Source of the DNA: an uncultured Lachnospiraceae bacterium
Lineage (GTDB): Bacteria; Bacillota; Clostridia; Lachnospirales; Lachnospiraceae
Direction: 5' to 3'
DNA: 64,000 nt
Assembly (NCBI GenBank): GCA_910589385.1
Contig: CAJUTU010000010.1
Location: 1-64,000 of the forward strand
Below are positions 44,776 through 53,869 of this stretch, in pieces. The notes beneath the pieces are model-generated. The model was not told the DNA's origin. It saw nothing but the letters and a program-made list of their open reading frames with translations, and searched no databases. Position numbers and translations under genes: made by a program. Within the stretch, counting starts at the first letter, position 1, and every line of letters begins with the position of its first letter.

Positions 44776-45936
44776 ATGGCACATACATTTATCATGCCTG
44801 AGATGATACTGTCAGGCAGGGACGCGGTGCAGCAAAGCATGGGCTATATGCCTGGGCCGCCGGAAAAGGCTCTGCTGCTTACGTCCGCCCATCATGTGGA
44901 ATATGGGCATGTGGAGGTGATCACAGAGGTTTTAGAAAGAGAAGGAAGGACATATTGTATTTATGGCCAGATCAACCAGGAGCCGACAGACTCCATGGTA
45001 GAAGAAGTAATCCGCTTGTACCAGGAGGAGCAATGCAGTTATTTTATCGCGTTAGGCGGGGGAAGTGTGATAGACGTGATGAAAGCGGCCGCCCTTTTGG
45101 TTTCTAACCCAGGGAGCATTGCGGATTATGCCGGAAAAAAGAAAGTATCCAACCCTCTTCCTTTTATGGCTGCAGTGCCCACTACGGCAGGAACGGGTTC
45201 AGAAGCAACACAGTTTACGATCATTACAGATACAAAACGAAATATTAAGATGTTGATCGGAATGAAAGAACTGATGCCGAAACTGGTTCTGCTGATGCCG
45301 GAGCTTACATATACCGTACCGCGGGAAGTCACAGTGTCAACCGGGATGGATTCGCTGATCCATGCGCTGGAAGCGTTCTTATCGAAAAAGGCACAGCCGA
45401 TGTCAGACAGCTTTGCGGTTTCGGCAGTGAAAAGAATCTTCCAGAACCTTCCGATTGTATATTCTGACGGGGCTGATCATGCTGCAAGAAATGAGATGGC
45501 ATTTGCGGCGCTGGAGGCTGGAATCGCGTTTAATAATTCGTCTGTAACATTGATCCATGGGATGAGCAGGCCTATCGGAGCTTTGTTCCATATCCCACAT
45601 GGGCTTTCGAATGCAATGCTTTTGCAAGAATGCCTGTATTTTATGGCGGACAGCGCGCCAGACCGGCTTGCAGCCCTGTCAGAGGCTGTCCATGCGGCAG
45701 AAAACGGAATGAGTGAAAAAGAAAAAGTGGAAGCTTTTTTGAAAAAGATATCTGCCTTGTGCGGCTTTTGCGCGATCCCCACATTGGAAGAATATGGCGT
45801 CGGGCGAGAGGAATTTATGAGGCAGGCAGATAAAATGGCAGAGGATGCGCTTGCAAGCGGAAGTCCGCAAAATTTAAGGAAAAATATTGAAAAAAAAGAT
45901 ATAATATCTATATATCAGAAACTGTGGCAAAAGTAG
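44776..45936 (+). CDS. Iron-containing alcohol dehydrogenase
   Basis: The protein has 386 residues. The NAD-binding loop is FIALGGGSVIDVMKAAA. VPTTAGTGSEAT follows, and the metal site is formed around GMDSLIHALEAF and HGMSRPIGALFHIPHGLSNAM. The family includes lactaldehyde reductase (FucO), glycerol dehydrogenase-like and butanol dehydrogenases. The start at 44776 is supported by AGGAG eight bases upstream. Lactaldehyde reduction would make sense if the sugar is a deoxyhexose such as rhamnose, but no isomerase, kinase or aldolase is in the operon. Confidence 0.88.
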   Translation: MAHTFIMPEMILSGRDAVQQSMGYMPGPPEKALLLTSAHHVEYGHVEVITEVLEREGRTYCIYGQINQEPTDSMVEEVIRLYQEEQCSYFIALGGGSVIDVMKAAALLVSNPGSIADYAGKKKVSNPLPFMAAVPTTAGTGSEATQFTIITDTKRNIKMLIGMKELMPKLVLLMPELTYTVPREVTVSTGMDSLIHALEAFLSKKAQPMSDSFAVSAVKRIFQNLPIVYSDGADHAARNEMAFAALEAGIAFNNSSVTLIHGMSRPIGALFHIPHGLSNAMLLQECLYFMADSAPDRLAALSEAVHAAENGMSEKEKVEAFLKKISALCGFCAIPTLEEYGVGREEFMRQADKMAEDALASGSPQNLRKNIEKKDIISIYQKLWQK

Positions 45937-45953
45937 AAAGGAGTTCATGGTGT

Positions 45954-48170
45954 ATGGAAATTAGGGAGCGTAAAGGAGGCTTCACCCTGCCTGGCGAGGC
46001 TGGATATGAAAAGCTGACGCTGGAGCTTGCCGGAAGGTGGGGTGCAGATGTGATCCGTGACAGCGATGGAACAGAATTGTCCCCGGAAATCTTGGAGGCG
46101 GGATATGATATTTATTCAACCATATGCATTATACGGGATCATAATGTATGGGCACAAAAAAATATGGATAAACTGCAGCAGACATTTTTGATGACTTCTC
46201 CGAAGACCGCTGAAAAAGAATGTCTGGTAATCAGTCTTCTGGAGGATTTTTTAAAAGAGCAGTTTGCAGTGAATGAAAGCAGGGAATCCCAAAAATACTG
46301 GCAGGTTTATGACAGGACAAGCAACAATCTGGTTTCGGCAGGTAAGTGGCAGTATGACGCGAAGACACAGTCTGTCAGGCTGCACGGACTTGTGCCATGG
46401 CATAAATATACGGTGTCTTTTTTGGCGTACCGCATCTGGGAAGAGATTTCCATGTATAATCACAAAACGAACAACTGGGAAAAAGAGCATTTGATGCAGA
46501 TAGATCCTGTATATGAAGAAACACAGGAATATATGCTGGAATGGATGGAGGATTGGTGCAAAGCTCATCCACATACGGATGTGGTGCGGTTTACCTCATT
46601 ATTTTATAATTTTGTATGGATCTGGGGCAGTTCTCCAAGAAACCAGAATCTGTTTACAGACTGGGCATCTTATGATTTTACGGTGAGTGCGAAAGCTCTG
46701 GAACAGTTTGAACAGACATATGGCTACGCCCTGGAGGCAGAGGATTTTATTAATCAGGGAAAATTCCATGTGACGCATATGCCGGGTGGGGAAAGGAAAA
46801 GAGACTGGATGAAGTTTATCAATCAGTTTGTCATTTCTTTTGGGAAAAAGCTGATTGATGTAGTACACCGGTATGGAAAGAAAGCATATGTGTTTTATGA
46901 TGACAGCTGGGTGGGCATGGAGCCTTATGGGGAAAATTTTGAAGAGTTTGGATTTGACGGGATCATCAAATGTGTATTCAGCGGATTTGAAGCAAGGCTG
47001 TGCAGCGGCGTAAAAACAAAGGTGCATGAACTGCGGATGCATCCATATCTGTTTCCGACAGGGGTGGATGGATCGCCGAGTTTCCTCGAAGGCGGGAATC
47101 CAAAAGGCGAGGCGCAGAGGTACTGGCAGTCTGTAAGGCGGGCCATTTTACGCAGCCCGATTGACCGCATTGGGCTGGGCGGTTATCTGCATCTGGTGGA
47201 AAAGCAGCCGGATTTTGTAGATTATATTGCAGAAATGGCAGATGAATTCCGCTCCCTGCGGGATCTTCACAGGGCAGGGGCGCCGATGTGCTTAAAGCCA
47301 CGGGTCGGCGTACTGCATTATTGGGGCGCGCTTCGTTCCTGGACCTTGTCGGGACATTTCCATGAGACATACATGCATGACTTGATCCATATCAATGAAA
47401 GCCTTTCCGGGATGCCGTTTGAAGTATGTTTTTTTAATTTTGAGGATATAAAAAACGGTGTGCTGTCTCAGGTGGATGTTGTTATTAATGCGGGATATGC
47501 CGGCAGCGCCTGGAGCGGAGGAGCGTGCTGGAGCGAGGACTGTATCGTTGAGAAGCTGACAGAATGGGTGTGCCAGGGGGGCGTCTTTATCGGCGTAAAC
47601 GAACCGTCGGCGGTCAGCGGATATGACACATATTTCCGGATGGCGCATGTACTGGGAGTGGATGAGGATCTGGGCGAACGTGTCTGCCATGGGCGCTGGA
47701 AATATGAAATCGAAGAATACAGCGGCCTGATTCCGCCTGGGTCAAGGGCAAAAAAGAAAGAGGGGATTTATCTGACAGAGGCTTCAACGGTGGTACTTCA
47801 GGAGGAAAGCGGCGTCCCTGTGCTGACAGTACATCAGTCCGGCACAGGAACAGGGATTTATCTTGGAGGCTATGAGCATACCCTGGAGAATACCAGGATG
47901 CTGCAAAACCTGATTCTGAAGTATGGCAGTAGGAGAATGGAACCTGGTGTGCCCTCTGGGGATACCAGACAGGAACTGCTGCCGGAATATGTAACGGATA
48001 ATTTATATACAGAAGCCGCATATTTTTCAGGCACGGATACGCTCGTCATCGTCAATAATACGAAGCAGCCGCAGAGTACAGGGGTTCCGATAGGGAATAA
48101 GCTTGTACAGGTGGAACTGCCGCCGTATGGGAGCAAAGTTATAGAAGGGGTAACCGGAAAAAACTTATAA
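45954..48170 (+). CDS. GH112 beta-galactoside phosphorylase
   Basis: The protein has 738 residues, the usual length of 1,3-beta-galactosyl-N-acetylhexosamine phosphorylase. The N-terminus KGGFTLPGEAGYEKLTLELA and WGADVIRDSDGTELS is diagnostic of GH112. The probable general acid is Asp316 or 317 in VFYDDSWVGMEPYG. Known GH112 activities are galacto-N-biose/lacto-N-biose phosphorolysis and D-galactosyl-beta-1,4-L-rhamnose phosphorolysis; both release galactose 1-phosphate in the cytosol. The companion kinase and uridylyltransferase genes of the lacto-N-biose route are absent, and the window is rich in rhamnosidases, which favours the rhamnose type. The ATG at 45954 has AAAGGAG ten bases earlier. 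Its stop overlaps the convergent kinase. Confidence 0.88.
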   Translation: MEIRERKGGFTLPGEAGYEKLTLELAGRWGADVIRDSDGTELSPEILEAGYDIYSTICIIRDHNVWAQKNMDKLQQTFLMTSPKTAEKECLVISLLEDFLKEQFAVNESRESQKYWQVYDRTSNNLVSAGKWQYDAKTQSVRLHGLVPWHKYTVSFLAYRIWEEISMYNHKTNNWEKEHLMQIDPVYEETQEYMLEWMEDWCKAHPHTDVVRFTSLFYNFVWIWGSSPRNQNLFTDWASYDFTVSAKALEQFEQTYGYALEAEDFINQGKFHVTHMPGGERKRDWMKFINQFVISFGKKLIDVVHRYGKKAYVFYDDSWVGMEPYGENFEEFGFDGIIKCVFSGFEARLCSGVKTKVHELRMHPYLFPTGVDGSPSFLEGGNPKGEAQRYWQSVRRAILRSPIDRIGLGGYLHLVEKQPDFVDYIAEMADEFRSLRDLHRAGAPMCLKPRVGVLHYWGALRSWTLSGHFHETYMHDLIHINESLSGMPFEVCFFNFEDIKNGVLSQVDVVINAGYAGSAWSGGACWSEDCIVEKLTEWVCQGGVFIGVNEPSAVSGYDTYFRMAHVLGVDEDLGERVCHGRWKYEIEEYSGLIPPGSRAKKKEGIYLTEASTVVLQEESGVPVLTVHQSGTGTGIYLGGYEHTLENTRMLQNLILKYGSRRMEPGVPSGDTRQELLPEYVTDNLYTEAAYFSGTDTLVIVNNTKQPQSTGVPIGNKLVQVELPPYGSKVIEGVTGKNL

Positions 48171-49634
48171 TACGATTCCAATACAGGAACCTTCCCCAGG
48201 CATACTCCGAATCTCCAACCGCCCCCCATGCAGCCGCGCGATCTGCTGGCAAAGCGCCAGCCCGAGCCCGGCGCCGCCCTCTTTCCGGGAGCGGGATTTG
48301 TCCACCATGTAAAAGGGCTCTGTGATGTGCCTGATCTCTTCCTCCGGGATTCCGGTGCCGCTGTCTTCCACGAAAATTCCGGAGGCGTTCCCTACAAGCC
48401 GGATGCAGGAACCGGCGGGGCTGGCCTTGCAGGCATTGTCGATGAGATTAGTAATGAAACTAAGCAGCAAATCCTCGTCACATTCGATTTCCAGGTCTTC
48501 CTCCAATTCAATCTCTAGCCACATCTGTTTTTCTTTCAAGCGGAATCGGGTGATTTCTTTCGCCTGGGAAAACAGGGAAGCTATAGAGCAGGATTTTTTT
48601 TCAATCGTCTCTTCACCGGAAAGTTCCGTTAGCTGAAGCATCTTACCGGACAGGCGGGATAGGCGCATGCATTCTTCTTCTATATAGTGCAAGGCGTCGG
48701 CCTGCCTCTCTGGAGACAGTTTTACCCTTTGGAGAAGTTCCGCATAACCCTGGATTCCGGTCATTGGGGTCTTTAACTCATGGGCAAGGGAGCCTATAAG
48801 CTGCCGCTGTTTTTCGTTCATCTTTGCTAATGTGTGGATATGCCCTTCCACCCGGTCTGCCATTTGATTAAAGCACCGGGATAATTCACCGACCTCATCA
48901 GTTCCCGGACTTTCGACTCTTTTTCCATAGTTCCCCTCTGCGATGACATTTGCCGCGTCACGCAGGTGGTAAAAAGGAACCAAAATTTTTTTCAAGATGA
49001 TCAGGAGGACGGCTGCCAGAAGGAGGGAAAGGAACAGGGACATGGCCAGGCTCTGGAAAAGAAGCTCCCATTTAGACTCATATACGAAGCTGACGTCCCG
49101 ATAGTGGAGGATCTGGAAAGCGCCATATCTGCCGTATTGATGGGAGTTATTGGAGAAATCCAGGTCTGACGTCCCTGTAAGGAGGATCAAGAGATGCCGT
49201 CCGTTGATCTCTTCCAGAAATGTGGAGATATATTTCTTGCCGGATCCGGGGTCGGTATGTGCAGGGTATTGCCTGGTCTGGATAGCCTCATCCGTAATGT
49301 CGAATTCATATGGAGTGGCGTTATATATATCCTGCCCGTTATAATAAAGAACAGCATTTGTATTATAGTAGGGGAGGCGAAAGTCCCGCTTGGAAGAGAT
49401 GGAATTAAAAATGGACAGCCCCGCATATTGCTCTCCCTGGACGCTCTGATAGTCTGTATTCTTTAAAGCCTGGTTAAAGTTCCAGATATCCTCAGACAGT
49501 CTGTCTGTTTCATACCGCAGGATATTGTCTATAATCTGCTGCTGTGTCTTTGATAGGTTCCAGATAGAAAAAGTCAGGGATAAAAGCAGCAGCATTCCGA
49601 CAGAGACGGCGGAGATCTTCGTTTTCAGCTTCAT
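48165..49634 (-). CDS. Sensor histidine kinase (OmpR-type partner)
   Basis: The protein has 489 residues. Membrane helices at about 8-26 and 194-218 enclose a 165-residue external sensor domain. HAMP follows, then His285 in SLAHELKTPMTG, the N-box FITNLIDNACKA, and ATPase motifs VEDSGTGIPEEE and GAGLGLALCQQIA. GAGGAGG precedes the ATG. It follows its regulator by 61 bases. Its last codons overlap the end of GH112 by six bases, with no terminator between. Confidence 0.9.
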   Translation of the reverse strand: MKLKTKISAVSVGMLLLLSLTFSIWNLSKTQQQIIDNILRYETDRLSEDIWNFNQALKNTDYQSVQGEQYAGLSIFNSISSKRDFRLPYYNTNAVLYYNGQDIYNATPYEFDITDEAIQTRQYPAHTDPGSGKKYISTFLEEINGRHLLILLTGTSDLDFSNNSHQYGRYGAFQILHYRDVSFVYESKWELLFQSLAMSLFLSLLLAAVLLIILKKILVPFYHLRDAANVIAEGNYGKRVESPGTDEVGELSRCFNQMADRVEGHIHTLAKMNEKQRQLIGSLAHELKTPMTGIQGYAELLQRVKLSPERQADALHYIEEECMRLSRLSGKMLQLTELSGEETIEKKSCSIASLFSQAKEITRFRLKEKQMWLEIELEEDLEIECDEDLLLSFITNLIDNACKASPAGSCIRLVGNASGIFVEDSGTGIPEEEIRHITEPFYMVDKSRSRKEGGAGLGLALCQQIARLHGGRLEIRSMPGEGSCIGIVL

Positions 49635-49695
49635 GGTTCCTCCTCTTTTGGCGGTACTTCGTTTATGGCGGATTCCAGCCTCTTTTTCAGATAAT

Positions 49696-50370
49696 TTATA
49701 CTGTCCGGTCCTCCAATCGATATCCGATTCTGGGGACGGTCTTGATCACATCCTGAAATCCGAGTTTTTTACGGATCCTGCCGATGTGGACGTCAATGGT
49801 CCGGGTTTCCCCTTCGAACTCCACTCCCCAGAGCATCTGTAAGAGCTGTTCCCGGCTGAGGGCAATGTTTTTATAACGGACAAGAAGCATCAGGCAGTCA
49901 AATTCCATGGGCTTAAAAGGGACGACAATACCGGCTTTACGGACAATTCTTTCTTTGGGAAAGATTTCGACATCCCGGATGTGGTAACATTCTTCCTCTT
50001 TTTGAAAACGGCTCAGGACCTTTTCAACCCTGACAAGGAGTTCCAGCATTTCGAAAGGCTTTACCATGTAATCTTCTGCGCCGTCCGTCAATCCTTTTAC
50101 CTTGCTGTTTAAGTCACCCCGGGCAGTCAGGAATATGACGGGGATCTCCAGGGCTTTTAATTCCGGCAGCAGTTCAAAACCTTCCTTTCCGGGAAGCATA
50201 ACATCTAAAAGAGCCAGGGCATAGTTGGCGGCAGAAGCCTCCTTTAGATGCCGGCTGAGCACGTCTCCGTCGTAAAAAGGGACGGGTTCATAACCTGCCG
50301 TCTCCAGGTTTAGGCAGATCAATTCATTGATATGTTCTTCATCTTCGATCACAAGTATTTTGCCGTTCAT
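49696..50370 (-). CDS. OmpR-family response regulator
   Basis: The protein has 224 residues. The receiver has Asp56 in ALLDVMLPGKEG and Lys in DYMVKPFEMLEL. The winged helix includes ALSREQLLQMLWGVEF and ends with VPRIGYRLE. AAGGAAGAG precedes the ATG. It is the first gene of the minus-strand pair with the kinase at 48165. Target genes are unknown; the membrane protein upstream at 50569 is a candidate. Confidence 0.92.
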   Translation of the reverse strand: MNGKILVIEDEEHINELICLNLETAGYEPVPFYDGDVLSRHLKEASAANYALALLDVMLPGKEGFELLPELKALEIPVIFLTARGDLNSKVKGLTDGAEDYMVKPFEMLELLVRVEKVLSRFQKEEECYHIRDVEIFPKERIVRKAGIVVPFKPMEFDCLMLLVRYKNIALSREQLLQMLWGVEFEGETRTIDVHIGRIRKKLGFQDVIKTVPRIGYRLEDRTV

Positions 50371-50542
50371 GCATTCTCTTCCTTTTTTCTATTAAAAATG
50401 TAGATGTGTCTTAAACACACCTGATAAGCCGCATATTTTGGTATATTCTTATTGTAAGATCTACACTTTTGCGGTTTGTCCCAGATCAGCAATCGCTGCA
50501 ATTATTTTATAACAGATAGATGGGATTTTCAATTTACGGGAT

Positions 50543-50568
50543 GTAAACATATTGTAAAAGGTTACAAT
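50543..50568. promoter_or_regulatory. TGTAA-rich inverted repeat, possible response-regulator site
   Basis: ATTGTAA (50551-50557) and TTACAAT (50562-50568) form a perfect inverted repeat, with an additional TGTAA ten bases upstream that makes direct repeats. It lies between the regulator gene and the membrane-protein gene. It could also be a weak terminator of the latter, but it lacks a T-run. Confidence 0.35.
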
Positions 50569-51240
50569 TCACTTGCCAGCAGCCAAAAAATCCAAAAACA
50601 AGGAGCATTCTCTTTTATGCCCGGTATTATATACAATCCCGAATATCGGGCGATCTACGGCTGTGTATAATTCGGCCTCATTGATTTTGTGAAATCCGTC
50701 TGCTTTGATTCCGACAGGGATCCCGTCCTGATAGACCATCTGCTCCGCATATTTTTCCAGCTGCTCTTCCGTCAGGAAATCTCGTAAATTTCCATAGCAT
50801 CCCTCTTCGGCATAGATGAGGAACAAATCCTGGGGCATCATGCATACATCTAAAAGTTTACTGTTCACATTAGCGGAGAACTTCTCTATACTGGCAATAG
50901 AGACTTGTGAATTTCCGTCCATAGAAAGGGAAGAATCTATGGTGATCATATAGTGATCCGTATTGATCTCTGCTAGTTTCCCGAATTGCTGTTCAAAGGT
51001 TTCATCGCTTAAAGTATTTCCGGCGTTGATGAAAAGTGCGTAAAATGCAGGCTCTTTATGTTGGGAACAGCTGTATATGACGGAAATGACCACGGCAGCA
51101 GCGGCAGCGGTAAGAAGCACAGAGATTTTATAATACATCAGGAAATATTCCAGCTTATACCAGACAGACCTGCCGCGTACTTTCTCACAGTCTGCCTGAA
51201 ATTCTCTACGGATTTTATGGAGGATTGAATGCTCTTTCAT
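50569..51240 (-). CDS. Single-span membrane protein with binding-protein-like outer domain
   Basis: The protein has 223 residues from the ATG at 51240, supported by AAAGGAA. A cytosolic basic N-terminus is followed by one membrane helix (YYKISVLLTAAAAAVVISVI) at about residues 37-58, then an external domain of about 160 residues. That domain resembles half of a solute-binding protein: SLLDVCMMPQDLFLIYAEEGC-type strand, GNLRDFLTEEQLEKYAEQM, PVGIKADGF and a final FLDFLAAG. The family is common next to sugar transport genes in Lachnospiraceae, but I know no function. It is divergent from the ABC operon at 51443. Confidence 0.7.
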   Translation of the reverse strand: MKEHSILHKIRREFQADCEKVRGRSVWYKLEYFLMYYKISVLLTAAAAAVVISVIYSCSQHKEPAFYALFINAGNTLSDETFEQQFGKLAEINTDHYMITIDSSLSMDGNSQVSIASIEKFSANVNSKLLDVCMMPQDLFLIYAEEGCYGNLRDFLTEEQLEKYAEQMVYQDGIPVGIKADGFHKINEAELYTAVDRPIFGIVYNTGHKRECSLFLDFLAAGK

Positions 51241-51385
51241 ACCAGTTCCTTTCTTACTCGTAACCAATCTGCGAAACAAATATATTATATCGGATCAGAA
51301 AAAACACTTCAACAAAGAGAAAATATAGAGGTAAGAAAAATCAATATAAAGGACAAATGATTTAATTCTTGAAAAAAACCAGAAA

Positions 51386-51394
51386 TGTTATACT
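51386..51394 (+). promoter_or_regulatory. Extended -10 promoter of the third ABC operon
   Basis: TGTTATACT provides an extended -10 (TG, one base, TATACT), 48 bases before the binding-protein ATG. No consensus -35 is present 17 bases upstream, consistent with activation by the YesN regulator encoded downstream. Confidence 0.5.
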
Positions 51395-51442
51395 CAATTA
51401 CATAATCATCAAATAAAAGCAAAAGAAAGAGAGGATCAGATT

Positions 51443-52825
51443 ATGAAAAAGAGACAGTTAGCAGCACTTGGAATGGCTGTTGTGATGACAGCATCTTTGG
51501 CAGCATGCGGCGGTGGCGGAGGAAATTCTGACAGCGGAAACGGGGACTCCGGCTCAGACACGCCAAGTTCCAGCAGCGACAGCGGAAGTGGAAGCAGCGG
51601 CGGGGATGTGATCACATTCTGGAATATCGGTACAGAGGATCCTGACGCGACGATCATGCAGTATGCGGTAGACCAGTATAATGCAAATGATTCGGCAGAT
51701 TCAGGATATACGATAGAAGCAACCAACATCCAGAATGACAAGTACAAAGAGAAGCTGGTTATTGCTATGAGCTCCGGAGAGTGCCCGGATATGTATACAA
51801 GCTGGTCAGGAGGCCCCTTGCGTGAGTATATTAATTCCGGTTATGGACAGCCGATCACAGACCTTTATGAAGAGGCAGGATTAGATGATGTTTATCTGGA
51901 GGCTGCCAAGGCGCAGGCGACATTTGACGGTGAGGTCTATGGCGTGCCGGTCTTGAATATTTCAATCAGTGGTGTATTCTATAACAAAGACATTTTTGCG
52001 GACAACAATCTGGAAGTGCCAGAAACGATCTCTGACCTCGAAAAGGTTTGTGATACTTTAGTTTCAAAGGGAATTACGCCATTTGCATTAGGCAACAGTA
52101 CGAAATGGCAGGGCTCTATGTTCTATCAGGGATTTGCTACCCGTTACGCAGGATTGGATGATTTCCGGGGCGCATATGACGGAACCTCTTCCTTTGAATC
52201 TGATTGCTTCGTATATGCAGGCAATAAGATTTTAGATTGGGCAGAAAAAGGTTATTTCCAGGAAGGCTGTAACGGACTCAGTACAGATGACGGACAGGAC
52301 AAACAGGCAATCTATCAGGAGACGGCAGCAATGCTTTATTCCGGTTCCTGGTTTACCGGTACATTTGCTGCAGACAGTGAAGAGTTTTATAAAGCGAAAA
52401 TTGGCTGGTTCCCATTCCCGGAATGTGACGAAGTCGACAATGGCGCAGAGTATGCTGCCATTTGTAACGGTACTGTAGGCGACCAGTTCGTTTCCTTTAG
52501 CTGCACAGATGAGAAGTTAAAAGAAGCATTTAAGTGTGCAACCTATTACTCAACAGACGACTGTATTGCACTGATGGTTGAGAATGGTAAGATCCCTCCG
52601 GTAAATAACGCAAAGGAATTACTGGATGATGAAGTAGCTATTTCAATCTGTGAGTTTGTTGAGAGCGCAACGGACGTTCAGCTTTGGTATGACCAGTATC
52701 TGCCGTCAGCAGTTGCAAATGCTCATCTTGACAATTCTCAGTTGTTGTTCTCGCAGGATATCACTGCTGAAGAAGTTGCAGAAGCGACTCAGAAGGCAAT
52801 GCAGGAATATCTGGATCAGCAATAG
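51443..52825 (+). CDS. Sugar ABC transporter substrate-binding lipoprotein (family 1)
   Basis: The protein has 460 residues. The lipoprotein signal ends in ASLAAC and is followed by a long Gly/Ser/Asp linker. The mature domain has CPDMYTSWSGGPLREYINSG, VLNISISGVFYNKDIFADNN and a typical FAGNSTKWQG-like hinge region (FALGNSTKWQGSMFYQGFA). It delivers its ligand to permeases 52964 and 53869. The xylosidase-type GH3 at 58251 suggests a xylo-oligosaccharide or related beta-glycoside. Confidence 0.92.
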   Translation: MKKRQLAALGMAVVMTASLAACGGGGGNSDSGNGDSGSDTPSSSSDSGSGSSGGDVITFWNIGTEDPDATIMQYAVDQYNANDSADSGYTIEATNIQNDKYKEKLVIAMSSGECPDMYTSWSGGPLREYINSGYGQPITDLYEEAGLDDVYLEAAKAQATFDGEVYGVPVLNISISGVFYNKDIFADNNLEVPETISDLEKVCDTLVSKGITPFALGNSTKWQGSMFYQGFATRYAGLDDFRGAYDGTSSFESDCFVYAGNKILDWAEKGYFQEGCNGLSTDDGQDKQAIYQETAAMLYSGSWFTGTFAADSEEFYKAKIGWFPFPECDEVDNGAEYAAICNGTVGDQFVSFSCTDEKLKEAFKCATYYSTDDCIALMVENGKIPPVNNAKELLDDEVAISICEFVESATDVQLWYDQYLPSAVANAHLDNSQLLFSQDITAEEVAEATQKAMQEYLDQQ

Positions 52826-52857
52826 CCGGTTTATATCAGATTGTTTAACGGTTAAAT

Positions 52858-52932
52858 ACAGCCGTGTGACAGCAATTTAGGAAGTTTGCCACGCGGCTGT
52901 TTCAAATTTGTGCTGCTGTTTGGAACAGCAGC
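52858..52932 (+). terminator. Two consecutive intercistronic hairpins
   Basis: First stem: ACAGCCGTGTG (52858-52868) with CACGCGGCTGT (52890-52900), one G-T pair, then TTT. Second stem: GCTGCTGTT (52912-52920) with AACAGCAGC (52924-52932), perfect. They separate the binding protein from the permeases and probably set their expression ratio. Confidence 0.75.
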
Positions 52933-52963
52933 TATATATCCTGAGAGAAGGGGGTAATGATCA

Positions 52964-53869
52964 ATGGAAAAAAATTCACTTGAGGCGCAGAGGAAAAGAA
53001 ATACGGCAATTTGTGCGACAGTATTTTTGATTCCGGTATTTTTCTTTCTGATCGTGTATATTTTTTATCCGATTATAGACACATTTATTATCAGCACGTA
53101 TAGATGGAATGGGATATCGGCAGACAAAACATTTATCGGCCTGTCGAACTGGACGGCACTGATCGCAGATAAGACGTTTTGGACAGCGTTTTTACATAAT
53201 ATTGTGATCATGGTCTGCTCGATTGTCATCCAGATTCCGATTGGCCTTCTGTTGGCAACGTTTCTTGAATTTATTGCCAAAAAGAAAGGAATCAGCAAGA
53301 TATTCAAGACCATATGGTTCCTGCCATATCTGATGTCTTCTGTAGCGATCGGATTTTTGTTTACCTATGCATTGGCAACGAACGGGGGGATCATCAGTAC
53401 GGTTTCCGGATGGCTTGGCGGAGGAAATATTGATCTGCTGGGAAATCAGAAAACAGCGCTTTTTACGGTGATCATTATTATCGCATGGCAGTTTATCCCA
53501 TTTTATATGGTATATGCGATGGCAGGATATTCCGGGATTTCTGCCGATGTATATGAGGCTGCTGTGATTGATGGAGCAACCCGTGGACAGTATTTCTGGC
53601 ATATTGCACTTCCGCTTTTGAAGCCGACATTGGTTGCAGGGGCAATCCTTTCACTGGTAGGTTCCCTGAAATATTTCGACTTGATCTATGTTATGACAGG
53701 CGGAGGGCCGGGGACATCTACAGAACTGATGGCGACCTACATGTATAAACTTTCCTTCTCGCAGTTTAATATGGGATATGGATCTGCTGTAGCGGCAGGT
53801 ATGTTTATCTTGATCACAGCGGTTGCCCTTGTTTCCAACAAACTCCTGAATCGTGGAGGTGAAGACTGA
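52964..53869 (+). CDS. Sugar ABC transporter permease (MalF-type)
   Basis: The protein has 301 residues and six membrane segments. The coupling loop is DVYEAAVIDGATRGQYFWHI. GAAGGGGG lies before the ATG. Its TGA overlaps the next gene's ATG by one base, so the two are translationally coupled. Confidence 0.92.
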   Translation: MEKNSLEAQRKRNTAICATVFLIPVFFFLIVYIFYPIIDTFIISTYRWNGISADKTFIGLSNWTALIADKTFWTAFLHNIVIMVCSIVIQIPIGLLLATFLEFIAKKKGISKIFKTIWFLPYLMSSVAIGFLFTYALATNGGIISTVSGWLGGGNIDLLGNQKTALFTVIIIIAWQFIPFYMVYAMAGYSGISADVYEAAVIDGATRGQYFWHIALPLLKPTLVAGAILSLVGSLKYFDLIYVMTGGGPGTSTELMATYMYKLSFSQFNMGYGSAVAAGMFILITAVALVSNKLLNRGGED

